Source: Ruminococcus sp. AF31-8BH (GTDB taxonomy: Bacteria > Bacillota > Clostridia > Lachnospirales > Lachnospiraceae). Taken from it: 64,000 nt of DNA. The notes under the pieces were generated by a model. That model did not search any database. It was not told the DNA's origin and worked only from the letters and a program-made list of their open reading frames with translations. Position 1 is the stretch's first letter. Each line of letters opens with the position of its first letter. Location of the stretch: positions 466,244 to 530,243 of the forward strand of contig NZ_QTVN01000001.1 of the NCBI RefSeq assembly GCF_003460605.1, given 5' to 3'. Positions 36,471 through 44,912 of this stretch are shown one piece after another. Both the position numbers and the translations under genes were made by a program.

Positions 36471-39113
36471 TTGGTGAAAATTTTGGATAAAGAAGAATTT
36501 CGGGTTAAACTTGAAGAGATTAACCATTTAGTAGAACAGAAAGATTATAAAGGCGCTATGAATGTAGTCGACAGCATTGACTGGCGCCGGGTAAAAAATG
36601 TTCGGACACTTTGTGTGGTTGGTGAGATTTACGCAGCCAATAAGCGCTATGAGGACAGTAAGGAAATTTTCCTCCTTGCTTATCACAGAGCTTCTATTGG
36701 CAAGAATATTCTTTATCGCCTGGTAGAGGTTTCACTGAAAATGGGAGATGTTTCCGATGCGGTGGAATACTATGAGGAGTATAGAGAGGTTGCGCCGAAT
36801 GACAATACCCAGTACATTCTGAAGTACAAAATTTTGAGAGAGAAGAAAGCACCTCTCGCAGAGCAGATCAAGGTTCTGGAGGACTATAAGGAGAAGGAAT
36901 TTACCGAGAAATGGTCCTATGAGCTTGCCAAACTGTATTATCAGGACGGAGACAAAGAGAAATGTCTTGAGCTTTGCAATGAGATCATCCTCTGGTTTAA
37001 TGAAGGCAGCTATGTTATGAAAGCCATGGACCTGAAGCAGCGTATGGGTGCCCTTAAGGGTGAAGAGAAAGAGCGCTATGAGCAGCAGTTTGTGCCCAAG
37101 CTTCTGAAGCCTGAGGATGTGGACAGCATCAAGGTAGAGGCAGAAGAAAAGTCTGCTGAGCCTCAGACTAAATCAGGTGAGCAGGAAATCGAGAGCATTC
37201 AGATCAAGTCTGAAGAGCTGGATGAGGTGGAGAGTCTCCAGGATAAGATTTCCAAAGGTCTTCGTGATATTTTCGGAAGCCGCAAGATGGAAGAGACAGA
37301 AGACAGCATGGCTTCTTCTGTGACAAGCGAAGAAGTTCAGGAAGAAATGCTCCGTGATCCAGCAACTGAGAAAGAGTACGCAAGCGTACCGGAGCTTGAG
37401 CCGGAGACCGGAAAGGTGAAAGAAGAGAAAAAGGTTGAAGTTGAGGAGAATCCAGCAGAGCAGGATTCTGAGGCTGATGCCGACAGCAGTGCAGATGAGG
37501 CTGCGGAAGGTGAAAGTGTTGAAGAGCCTGAGACTACTGAGGATACAGAAGAAGCTGTAGAGGAAGTTGCTGAAGCAGAAACAGATGCTGAAGAAACTGC
37601 AGAAGAATCGGTTGAAGCAGAGCAGGACACCACAGAAACAGAAGAGGAGTCCCAGGAGGCAGCACCTCTGAAAATGCCGACCCTGAATATTCCGGAATCC
37701 ATGAAGAATATGAATCCGGATGAAGTGGAAATTCCAAAGGCACCTGCACAGAATAATCTTTTTGGCGATGACTCTGAAGAAAAAGAGGAAGCAGCGGAAG
37801 AAGAGAAGCCGGAAGCTGATCTGAAGGATTTCAATCTTGAGGATACCATCCTTGCTGCTGCATCCGCACAGGGAATTGAGATTCCGGACGAGCATCCGGA
37901 TGAAGCAAAAATAGAGGAAGAGAACGAGGAAATTGCAGAGGCTGCAAAAGAAGTTCCGAAGAAATCCCATAAGAAGAAAAAACCTGTTGTACAGCTTGAA
38001 GAAGAGGAATTTTTAAGTGAGGAAGATCTTCAGGCAGCAGAGGATGAATTCATGAACGGACCAGCTGGACGCAGAAATGCAGATGAAGCTATGTCTGAGG
38101 ACGAGTTCATTGCCAATATGCTTAAGGAAAGCATGGGACAGGATGAAGACGAAGTTCCCAATATTGCAGCCGTAGAGGATGCGAAAGAAGTGGATGATGA
38201 TTCTGAAGACGATGAGTATGACGAGGATTCCGAATACGAGTCTGAAGATGAGGAAGAAGAAGCTGAGAAGGCACCTCTTAGTGAGGAAGAGGAACTGGAG
38301 CAGTTCATCGATTCCATCCAGCCGAAGAAGAAAAATAATCCGTCAGATATTATTCCGAGGGAGAAAACTCTTACAGATGATGAGAAGAAGCTGTTTACAT
38401 ACTTTGTAAAGGTTCCGGGAATGAAGGAACAGCTGATCAGTGCACTTTGCGATGTGCAGATGGCAGCAGCTGACAAGACCTCCAAGACTGGAAACGTCAT
38501 TGTTATGGGCGGCAAGGAGACAGGTAAGACCAGACTGATCGCAAGCCTGATTCCGGCAATCTGTAAAGAACTGAATCTGCCGGCATCCAAGGTGGCATAT
38601 GTATTTGCAGACCAGCTGAACGATATGGAGATTGCGAAAGTAGTGAATAAGCTTCGCGGCGGTTTCCTGGTTATTGAGAATGCCAACCAGCTTACTGCAG
38701 AGACAGTGGAGGTTCTGGATAAAGCTATGGAGTTCCGTACAGACGGACTTACTGTGATCATTGAGGATGAGAAGATCGGAATGCGCAAGCTGATTGCCAG
38801 ATTCCCGAAATTTGCGAAGAAATTCACGTCCATGATCAACATTCCGGTATTTACCAATGACGAGCTTGTAAACTTCGCAAGAGTTTATACGAAAGAAAAT
38901 GGATTTAAGATCGATCAGATGGGAATGCTTGCATTGTATAATCTGATTGGTGTGAACCAGAAGGAAGACCAGCCAATGAACATCGGTGCAGTGAAGGAAA
39001 TGCTTGACACTGCAATGGCGAAATCTCAGGGCGGACTTCTGAAGTTCAACAAGAAAAAGAGAGTGGACCGTGATGGATTTACGGTTCTCTATGAGAAAGA
39101 TTTTGCGAAATAA
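36471..39113 (+). CDS. TPR / acidic linker / AAA-like protein of unknown function
   Basis: An 880-residue protein next to recF. Residues 1-215 are helical TPR-like repeats (NHLVEQKDYKGAMNVVD; GEIYAANKRYEDSKEIF; LAKLYYQDGDKEKCLELC). Residues 225-640 are an extremely Glu/Asp-rich low-complexity linker. Residues 650-860 form a P-loop domain resembling the CbxX/SpoVK AAA group: Walker A GGKETGKT (680-687) and a degenerate Walker B FLVIENAN near 732-739, where Asp-Glu is replaced by Glu-Asn. That predicts nucleotide binding with weak or no hydrolysis. The start is uncertain: TTG 36471, GTG 36474 or TTG 36483; the last has GGTGA six bases upstream. I cannot assign a role. Confidence 0.6.
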   Translation: MVKILDKEEFRVKLEEINHLVEQKDYKGAMNVVDSIDWRRVKNVRTLCVVGEIYAANKRYEDSKEIFLLAYHRASIGKNILYRLVEVSLKMGDVSDAVEYYEEYREVAPNDNTQYILKYKILREKKAPLAEQIKVLEDYKEKEFTEKWSYELAKLYYQDGDKEKCLELCNEIILWFNEGSYVMKAMDLKQRMGALKGEEKERYEQQFVPKLLKPEDVDSIKVEAEEKSAEPQTKSGEQEIESIQIKSEELDEVESLQDKISKGLRDIFGSRKMEETEDSMASSVTSEEVQEEMLRDPATEKEYASVPELEPETGKVKEEKKVEVEENPAEQDSEADADSSADEAAEGESVEEPETTEDTEEAVEEVAEAETDAEETAEESVEAEQDTTETEEESQEAAPLKMPTLNIPESMKNMNPDEVEIPKAPAQNNLFGDDSEEKEEAAEEEKPEADLKDFNLEDTILAAASAQGIEIPDEHPDEAKIEEENEEIAEAAKEVPKKSHKKKKPVVQLEEEEFLSEEDLQAAEDEFMNGPAGRRNADEAMSEDEFIANMLKESMGQDEDEVPNIAAVEDAKEVDDDSEDDEYDEDSEYESEDEEEEAEKAPLSEEEELEQFIDSIQPKKKNNPSDIIPREKTLTDDEKKLFTYFVKVPGMKEQLISALCDVQMAAADKTSKTGNVIVMGGKETGKTRLIASLIPAICKELNLPASKVAYVFADQLNDMEIAKVVNKLRGGFLVIENANQLTAETVEVLDKAMEFRTDGLTVIIEDEKIGMRKLIARFPKFAKKFTSMINIPVFTNDELVNFARVYTKENGFKIDQMGMLALYNLIGVNQKEDQPMNIGAVKEMLDTAMAKSQGGLLKFNKKKRVDRDGFTVLYEKDFAK

Positions 39114-39173
39114 ATAATGACAGAGCAGTGGTGCTTAACCGCTGACAATATTTTAAAGAAAGAGGAAATGAAC

Positions 39174-40049
39174 ATGACCAGACCTTATTTAGGAAACCCG
39201 AAGTATACCATTGAAGTCCTTCAAAAGTATAATTTTGCTTTCCAGAAAAGGTTTGGTCAGAATTTTCTTATCGATACTCACGTTCTGGAAAAAATTATCG
39301 ATGCTTCCCAGATTACCAAGGATGATTTCGTTCTGGAAATTGGACCTGGTATTGGAACTATGACCCAGTATCTGGCGGAGGCCGCCAGGGAAGTTGTGGC
39401 TGTGGAGATTGATAAAACATTGATTCCTATTCTGGAGAATGACACGCTTAAGGACTGGGATAATGTGACTGTGATCAATGAGGATATCCTGAAAGTGGAT
39501 ATTGCGGCGCTGGCGCAGGAGAAAAACGGCGGAAAGCCCATCAAGGTTGTTGCGAATCTTCCGTACTACATTACCACACCGATCATCATGGGACTTTTTG
39601 AGAATCATGTCCCCATTTCTTCTATCACCATTATGGTGCAGAAGGAAGTTGCGGACAGAATGCAGGTTGGACCAGGAACGAAGGATTATGGCGCATTGTC
39701 GCTGGCTGTACAGTATTATGCGAAGCCCCAGATTATTGCCAATGTTCCGCCGAACTGTTTTATGCCAAGACCAAAGGTGGGAAGCGCTGTGATCCAGCTG
39801 GTGCGCTATGAGGAGCCGCCGGTACAGGTGGAGAATGAGAAGCTGATGTTCAGGCTGATTCGTGCATCCTTTAACCAGCGACGCAAGACACTGATAAATG
39901 GGCTGAAGAATTCACAGGAGCTGGATTTTTCCAAAGAAGAGATTGAGAAAGCTATGGCTGAGACCGGAATTCCGGCAAACGTAAGGGGCGAGGCTCTTAC
40001 ATTGAAGGAGTTTGCGGATCTGGCGAATGCGTTTCATAAATTAAGATAA
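39174..40049 (+). CDS. rsmA: 16S rRNA (adenine1518/1519-N6)-dimethyltransferase RsmA
   Basis: KsgA family enzyme that dimethylates two adenosines in helix 45 late in 30S assembly; 291 residues. It shows FGQNFLIDTHVLEKI, SAM-binding VLEIGPGIGTMTQYL and the catalytic NLPYYITTPII; the C-terminal domain has FNQRRKTLINGL. Loss gives kasugamycin resistance in relatives. ATG 39174 is seven bases past GAGGA; the longer frame from 39117 is less likely. Confidence 0.96.
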   Translation: MTRPYLGNPKYTIEVLQKYNFAFQKRFGQNFLIDTHVLEKIIDASQITKDDFVLEIGPGIGTMTQYLAEAAREVVAVEIDKTLIPILENDTLKDWDNVTVINEDILKVDIAALAQEKNGGKPIKVVANLPYYITTPIIMGLFENHVPISSITIMVQKEVADRMQVGPGTKDYGALSLAVQYYAKPQIIANVPPNCFMPRPKVGSAVIQLVRYEEPPVQVENEKLMFRLIRASFNQRRKTLINGLKNSQELDFSKEEIEKAMAETGIPANVRGEALTLKEFADLANAFHKLR

Positions 40050-40059
40050 GAAGGAAGGT

Positions 40060-40085
40060 AAGAACGGGGCTTTGGCCCCGTTCTT
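40060..40085 (+). terminator. Terminator of the recF-rsmA region
   Basis: A perfect stem AAGAACGGGGC/GCCCCGTTCTT with a four-base loop, 11 bases after the rsmA stop. Confidence 0.8.
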
Positions 40086-40092
40086 AATATCT

Positions 40093-40297
40093 GCGGATTG
40101 CTACGCAGTTTAGCTGCTCCCGCAATCCTACAAACATTCAGAATCCGCTGATTTACTGCGTAAATCGCTACTTCTTCATGTTTGTGGGTTCCAAGTTTAA
40201 AAGCGTTACCATGCAAACACGCTCTAACGCTTTTAAGTTTGGAACCCTGATATTACAAATAAAAATCACCCGGTGGCTAGACGGGTGATTTTTATTT
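40093..40297. repeat. Row of intergenic hairpins
   Basis: Consecutive folds follow the rsmA terminator: GGATTGC/GCAATCC with an inner GCAG/CTGC (about 40095-40128); ACAAACAT/ATGTTTGT around GATTTAC-TGC-GTAAATC; a 23-bp helix 40186-40208 with 40225-40247 (two wobbles); and a 16-bp stem 40257-40272 with 40282-40297. The last, ending ATTTTTATTTT, is a typical terminator. The third is unusually long and resembles a mobile palindromic repeat; copies elsewhere in the genome cannot be checked. Confidence 0.6.
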
Positions 40298-40344
40298 TGT
40301 CTCAAATATATTTTTTAAAAGGAAGGAGAGTCAATCACTTCTAA

Positions 40345-40575
40345 GTGACTGACATATGAAAAAGAAATTTTATAAAAATAATGTTGGCTGTTATTATTTT
40401 TATGATGTTAGTATATCGGGAAAGTTTGAAAGAATCGTGTTTATCTTATGAAAAATTAGTGAACGAAATTGAAAAGATTTGTAACCGCTGGAAAAAAGCC
40501 CCTTTTTTGAGCATTAGTTATAAAAATATTATGAAGTTTTTAGATGCATTTTACAAATTCAAAAGAGGAATGTAG
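40345..40575 (+). pseudogene. Possible frameshifted small membrane protein
   Basis: A hydrophobic frame starting inside the sequence (MLAVIIFMMLVYRESLKESC) is 64 codons long and has no ribosome site of its own. The ATG upstream (MKKKF) is one base out of frame; joined, they would read MKKKF-IKIMLAVIIFMMLVY, a good membrane anchor, followed by a basic helical tail. A one-base change in TTTTATAAAAAT would explain it. It may equally be non-coding. Confidence 0.25.
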
Positions 40576-40731
40576 TATAATAGGCTGGAATCTGGAAGAG
40601 AATGAGGTGTGTATATTTGAATGGTTTTGGGACGAAACAGGACAAATATACCAGATATGAAGAGGTATCAGCTCATTTGTGACCAGTTTCAGGTAATTTG
40701 TGAACGAAACGTTAATCAGGAGGTAACTATC

Positions 40732-41181
40732 ATGATAAAAATGAAAAAATCAGCAGCACTTATTCTTGCAGGAGTTCTTGCATGTTCCGCACCAATGCCG
40801 GTTATGGCATCAACAGACACTGAAGTGGTAGAGAGTCTTCTTGACAGCGGAATTGATTTTCTTGCTTCCGATCCCCAGAAGGCAGTTGATATTATTATGT
40901 ATGCCAAGGATCTTGTTGACCAGCAAAATATTACAGATGACCAGGTAAGAAGTGCCATCACTCAGGCAGCAGACCATTTCAGTGTAACCTTATCCGATTC
41001 CGAGGCAGATTCTCTTGTTTCCGTTGTACGCAAGGTTCTGGATGCACAGATCAATGAGGATGCACTGAGAAGTGATGTAAATTCTGTGTACAACAAACTG
41101 AAAGATATGGGTGTGACAAAGGATGATGCCAAGGGTCTTGTGGCAAAACTAATTGATTTTGTAAAAGGATTGTTTGAATAA
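40732..41181 (+). CDS. Secreted protein, DUF1002-like
   Basis: A 149-residue protein with a classical signal peptide (KKSAALILAGVLACSAPMPVMA, likely cut after MA-S). The small helical, acidic domain has ITDDQVRSAITQAADHFSVTLSD and a helical C-terminal half, resembling the tail of DUF1002/YpuA-type proteins. ATG 40732 lies behind AGGAGG; a longer frame from 40621 has no ribosome site. The cysteine near the signal end is not in a proper lipobox, so it is probably released rather than lipid-anchored. The function is unknown. Confidence 0.55.
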   Translation: MIKMKKSAALILAGVLACSAPMPVMASTDTEVVESLLDSGIDFLASDPQKAVDIIMYAKDLVDQQNITDDQVRSAITQAADHFSVTLSDSEADSLVSVVRKVLDAQINEDALRSDVNSVYNKLKDMGVTKDDAKGLVAKLIDFVKGLFE

Positions 41182-41316
41182 AAATAAGAAAATGTGCAAA
41201 ATGTATAGCTTTATCAAACTAAAGTGTGAAATGTGATGTATTATTTTTATAAAAATAGAGGAAAATGAAAAGACAAATTGTGCAAATAAACCAAAAGTTC
41301 ATTAATAGTTCATATT

Positions 41317-41345
41317 TTGTTCATAAGTATCTGATACTATATAAT
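41317..41345 (+). promoter_or_regulatory. Promoter 1 upstream of the S1-domain gene
   Basis: TTGTTC (41317-41322), 17-base spacer, TATAAT (41340-41345). Confidence 0.6.
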
Positions 41346-41351
41346 CAGTTC

Positions 41352-41468
41352 GAAAGAACACACACAGAAGACGTTGTAATGACACCATTACACATAAAAT
41401 TTTTTCATAATAATCGCCCCGGCAGCCACTGTCGGGGCACTCCTCGTTTTATACGGGGATTTTTTTAT
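41352..41468 (+). ncRNA. Short terminated transcript (sRNA or leader) before the S1 gene
   Basis: From promoter 1 to a terminator-like region. TGTAATG/CATTACA forms an early hairpin; GCCCCGGCAG/CTGTCGGGGC at 41418-41440 and a CCTCG/CGGGG pair precede ATTTTTTT at 41460-41467. A second promoter begins immediately afterwards, so this would be a ~115-nt independent RNA. Expression is inferred. Confidence 0.45.
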
Positions 41469-41496
41469 TTGCAAGGAAATATTGGTGTGCTATAAT
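41469..41496 (+). promoter_or_regulatory. Promoter 2, main promoter of the S1-domain gene
   Basis: TTGCAA (41469-41474), 16-base spacer, extended -10 TGCTATAAT with TATAAT at 41491-41496. Confidence 0.65.
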
Positions 41497-41499
41497 GAA

Positions 41500-41604
41500 G
41501 CCAAAAACATGGGCGTAGCACATGTTTTTGGCGCTACGCAAACGGAGCGCAGCGGAATTCGCGGTTTCCGTCGGGCAAAGCACATAGTTTCGCGAATCCC
41601 GCGG
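41500..41604 (+). promoter_or_regulatory. Structured 5' leader with two loop-to-tail pairings
   Basis: A perfect 12-bp hairpin (41500-41511 with 41521-41532) has a loop containing GCGTAGC complementary to GCTACGC at 41533-41539. A second hairpin (CGGAA/TTCCG around 41554-41570) has ATTCGCG (41557-41563) complementary to CGCGAAT at 41591-41597. Both could form pseudoknots or alternative folds ahead of the ribosome site AAGGAG. A control element for the S1-domain gene is likely; the ligand or regulator is unknown. Confidence 0.5.
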
Positions 41605-41635
41605 TTTTTCCAAATTAGGAAAGGAGTCATAGGTC

Positions 41636-42541
41636 ATGGCAGAGACAATGAAAGATTACGAAGCTGAACTGGAAGCTTCTTTTAAGAAAATTGAAGAAGG
41701 CGACATTCTTACAGGAACAGTTGTGAGTGTAGATGATAAAGAAATTATTGTAGATCTGAAATATTATGCAGAAGGAATCATCCCGATAGAGGATTACAGC
41801 AGAGAACCTGGATTTAACGTAAAAGAAGAGGTACATCCAGGAGATGAAGTTTCCGCAACAGTAGTAAGAAAAGATGACGGAAACGGCAACATCCTTTTAT
41901 CCAAAGTAGAGGCAACAGATGTTCTCGCATGGGATAAATTAAAAGAAATGAAAGCTTCCGGCGAAGTTCTTGACGTAGTTGTAAAAGGCGTTGTAAACGG
42001 CGGCGCAGTTGCCTATGTAGAAGGCGTGCGCGGCTTTATCCCTGCATCCAAGCTTGCCTTAAGCTATGTAGAAGATACCAACGAATACCTGAATAAACAT
42101 ATCCAGGTTCAGGTAATTGACGTAGATAAAGAGGACAAGAAGCTGATTCTTTCAGCCAAAGAAATCCTCAGAGAGAAAGCAGAAGAGGAAAGAAAGAATA
42201 AAATTTCCAATATCCAGCCAGGCTTTGTAACAGAAGGAACAGTAGAAAGCCTTCAGCCATACGGTGCATTTGTAGACCTTGGAAACGGCGTATCCGGACT
42301 GGTACATATTTCCCAGATCTGCGAGAAGAGAATCCGCAAACCATCTGAAGTACTTGCTGTAGGAGACAAAGTAAAGGTAAAGGTTACTGCAGTAAAAGAC
42401 GGCAAGCTGAGCCTGAGCATCAAGGAAGCAACCGATATGATGGCAAAAGAAGTGGAAGAAGAGGAAATCGAAATTCCACAGTCAGGAGAAGAAGCAACCA
42501 CATCCCTGGGCTCATTATTTGCAAACATTAAGCTGAACTAA
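41636..42541 (+). CDS. S1 RNA-binding domain protein (ribosomal protein S1-like)
   Basis: A 301-residue protein with three S1/OB-fold modules: residues 15-85 (GDILTGTVVSVDDKEIIVDL), 100-170 (VVVKGVVNGGAVAYVEGVRGFIPASKL) and 190-265 (GFVTEGTVESLQPYGAFVDLGNGVSGLVHISQI), then an acidic tail. The three-module form is typical of low-GC S1-like proteins rather than the six-module proteobacterial S1. It probably binds mRNA on the ribosome or acts in RNA turnover. ATG 41636 follows AAGGAG at about nine bases. Confidence 0.88.
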   Translation: MAETMKDYEAELEASFKKIEEGDILTGTVVSVDDKEIIVDLKYYAEGIIPIEDYSREPGFNVKEEVHPGDEVSATVVRKDDGNGNILLSKVEATDVLAWDKLKEMKASGEVLDVVVKGVVNGGAVAYVEGVRGFIPASKLALSYVEDTNEYLNKHIQVQVIDVDKEDKKLILSAKEILREKAEEERKNKISNIQPGFVTEGTVESLQPYGAFVDLGNGVSGLVHISQICEKRIRKPSEVLAVGDKVKVKVTAVKDGKLSLSIKEATDMMAKEVEEEEIEIPQSGEEATTSLGSLFANIKLN

Positions 42542-42558
42542 CAGAAGGAAGAATGTGA

Positions 42559-44226
42559 ATGAAGAATCAGAAAGTATTTGTAATGGGACACAAAAATCCG
42601 GATACAGATTCCATCTGCTCCGCGATTGCTTATGCTGATATCAAGAACAGAACCACTCAGACCAAGCGCTACATTCCAAGACGCGCAGGCCAGATCAATG
42701 AGGAGACCCAGTATGTGCTGAACCGTTTTGGCGTGCAGCCGCCAGCCTATCTGGGAAACATTGGAACGCAGGTAAAGGATATGGACATTCGTCCGAAGCC
42801 GGATGCAGACCGCACCATGTCCCTGAAAAATGCCTGGGATATGATGCAGAACAAGGGAATTGTTACCCTTCCTATCTGCAACAGTGATGATGAACTGGAG
42901 GGAATCGTAACCATCGGAGATATTGCCGATATTTATATGGATACCAAGGACAGCTATCTTCTTGCCAACGCCAGAACCCAGTACAACAAGATCAAGGATA
43001 CCCTTGACGGTGAGATTGTAGAAGGAAACGGACACGGTTATTTTACCAAAGGAAAAATCCTCATCGGAACCGCAGATCCGGAGATGATGAAGAAATACAT
43101 CGAAGAAAACGATATGGTTATTCTTGGAAACCGTGAAGAAGATCAGCTAAAAGCAATTGAGATGAACGTAAGCTGCATTATTGTGGGAATGAATATCCAG
43201 GTAAGTGAGAAGGTAATTCAGAAAGCACATGAGAGGCAGATCGTTATTATTACATCCCCATATGACACTTACACGATTGCCCGAATGATCAACCAGAGTA
43301 TTCCGGTAAATTACGTGATGAAAAAAGATAATCTGGTTACTTTCAGCACGGAGGATTTCACTGATGATATTCAGGATGTTATGATCAAGCACCGTCACCG
43401 TGCTTTCCCGGTTATCAATAAAAGGGGAAAATGCGTGGGAACCATTTCCAGACGAAATTTCCTGGATATGCACAAGAAGCAGGTCATTCTTGTAGATCAC
43501 AATGAGAAAGACCAGGCTGTTGACAATATTGAGAAAGCAGAAATTCTTGAGATCATCGATCATCATAAGCTTGGTTCTCTTGAAACCATGAAGCCTATCA
43601 ACTTCAGAAATGAGCCGGTAGGCTGTACAGCGACAATCCTTTACCGGATTTATGACGAGCAGAGACTGGAAATTCCGCCTAAGATCGCGGGACTTCTTTG
43701 CGCTGCTATTATTTCTGACACCTTAATGTTCCGTTCTCCGACCTGTACACAGCAGGATAAGATTGCAGCAAGCGCCCTTGCCCTTATTGCAGATATCAAG
43801 ATTGAAGAGTTTGCAAGAGAAATGTTCAAGGCAGGAAGCAATCTGAAGGATAAGGCACCTGAGGAAATTTTCTATCAGGATTACAAGAAATTTATTGCAG
43901 AGGGAAATGTGGCATTTGGTGTTGGCCAGATCAGCTCCATGGACGAGGAAGAGCTTCAGGAAATCAAAGCCCGCCTGAAACCGTTTATGGTAAGCGAGTG
44001 CGGCCGTCATGGAATTTCCCGTGTTTACTTTATGTTAACCAATATTATGGACGAGTCCTCCGATGTAATTTATTACGGAGAGGGCAGCGAGGAGATGGGA
44101 AAAATTGCGTTCCAGCAGGAGCCTGAAGATGAATGCTTCCACCTCAAGGGCGTAGTTTCCCGTAAGAAGCAGATGATTCCGGCTATGATGGAGGCTGCTC
44201 AGGTCATGGCAAATGATTTCAACTAA
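42559..44226 (+). CDS. Mn-dependent inorganic pyrophosphatase with CBS and DRTGG domains
   Basis: Family II pyrophosphatase of 555 residues. The DHH catalytic domain begins VMGHKNPDTDSICSAIAYA; the regulatory insert holds two CBS domains (IVTLPICNSDDELEGIVTIGDI; RAFPVINKRGKCVGTISRR) around a DRTGG domain; then VILVDHNE, EIIDHHKLG and the C-terminal DHHA2 substrate domain with SECGRHGIS. CBS-PPases of this build are inhibited by AMP/ADP and activated by ATP or diadenosine polyphosphates, so pyrophosphate removal responds to energy state. AAGGAAG lies eight bases upstream; it follows the S1-like gene by 17 bases, probably in one operon. Confidence 0.92.
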   Translation: MKNQKVFVMGHKNPDTDSICSAIAYADIKNRTTQTKRYIPRRAGQINEETQYVLNRFGVQPPAYLGNIGTQVKDMDIRPKPDADRTMSLKNAWDMMQNKGIVTLPICNSDDELEGIVTIGDIADIYMDTKDSYLLANARTQYNKIKDTLDGEIVEGNGHGYFTKGKILIGTADPEMMKKYIEENDMVILGNREEDQLKAIEMNVSCIIVGMNIQVSEKVIQKAHERQIVIITSPYDTYTIARMINQSIPVNYVMKKDNLVTFSTEDFTDDIQDVMIKHRHRAFPVINKRGKCVGTISRRNFLDMHKKQVILVDHNEKDQAVDNIEKAEILEIIDHHKLGSLETMKPINFRNEPVGCTATILYRIYDEQRLEIPPKIAGLLCAAIISDTLMFRSPTCTQQDKIAASALALIADIKIEEFAREMFKAGSNLKDKAPEEIFYQDYKKFIAEGNVAFGVGQISSMDEEELQEIKARLKPFMVSECGRHGISRVYFMLTNIMDESSDVIYYGEGSEEMGKIAFQQEPEDECFHLKGVVSRKKQMIPAMMEAAQVMANDFN

Positions 44227-44261
44227 TGCCCATTTATTTCACATAAAAGAGGAGTAGAAAT

Positions 44262-44852
44262 ATGGCAAAACAGACCTGGAAACCAGGCAATATGCTTTAT
44301 CCCCTTCCAGCTGTGATGGTCAGCGTTACAGACGGAGAGGGCAACGATAATATCATAACGGTGGCGTGGGCTGGTACTGTGTGCACTAACCCGCCAATGG
44401 TAAGCATTTCCGTTCGTCCCAGCAGATTTTCCTACGACATGATCTGCAAGACGAAGGAATTTGTCCTGAACCTTACCACAGAGGAGCTGGCATACGCTAC
44501 CGATTACTGCGGTGTGCGCTCCGGCAGAGATGTAGACAAATTCCAGGAGCTTCATCTTACCAAAGAAAAGGCAGATCATGTGAAAGCACCAATGATCGGA
44601 GAGTCACCTGTAAATATCGAATGCAAGGTGAAAAAGATTGAGAAGCTTGGTTCCCATCACATGTTTCTTGCTGAGGTTGTGGCAGTGCATGCGGATGAAG
44701 CCTACATGGATAAAAACAATAAATTCCAGCTGAATCAATCCAAACTGATGGTGTATTCCCATGGAGAATATCTGGGCCTTGGCAAAAAGCTGGGCACGTT
44801 CGGATACAGCGTAAAGAAGGGGAAAAAACGCGCAAAAACCCGAAATAGGTAA
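44262..44852 (+). CDS. Flavin reductase-like (FMN-binding) protein
   Basis: A 196-residue flavin-reductase/FMN-binding split-barrel protein. Typical elements are NMLYPLPAVMVSV, TVAWAGTVCTNPPMVSISVRPSRFS and FVLNLTTEELA, with a basic tail (KKGKKRAKTRNR). It may be a stand-alone flavin oxidoreductase; the electron partner is unknown. GAGGAG precedes ATG 44262, and the gene lies 35 bases after the pyrophosphatase. Confidence 0.85.
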   Translation: MAKQTWKPGNMLYPLPAVMVSVTDGEGNDNIITVAWAGTVCTNPPMVSISVRPSRFSYDMICKTKEFVLNLTTEELAYATDYCGVRSGRDVDKFQELHLTKEKADHVKAPMIGESPVNIECKVKKIEKLGSHHMFLAEVVAVHADEAYMDKNNKFQLNQSKLMVYSHGEYLGLGKKLGTFGYSVKKGKKRAKTRNR

Positions 44853-44868
44853 CAATTTCTTAATGGGA

Positions 44869-44897
44869 TTGCAATAATGTTTATTCTGTGTTATTAT
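44869..44897 (+). promoter_or_regulatory. Promoter of the shikimate-kinase-like gene
   Basis: TTGCAA (44869-44874), 17-base spacer, TATTAT (44892-44897), 15 bases before the ATG. Confidence 0.6.
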
Positions 44898-44912
44898 TAA
44901 AGGGAATATCGA

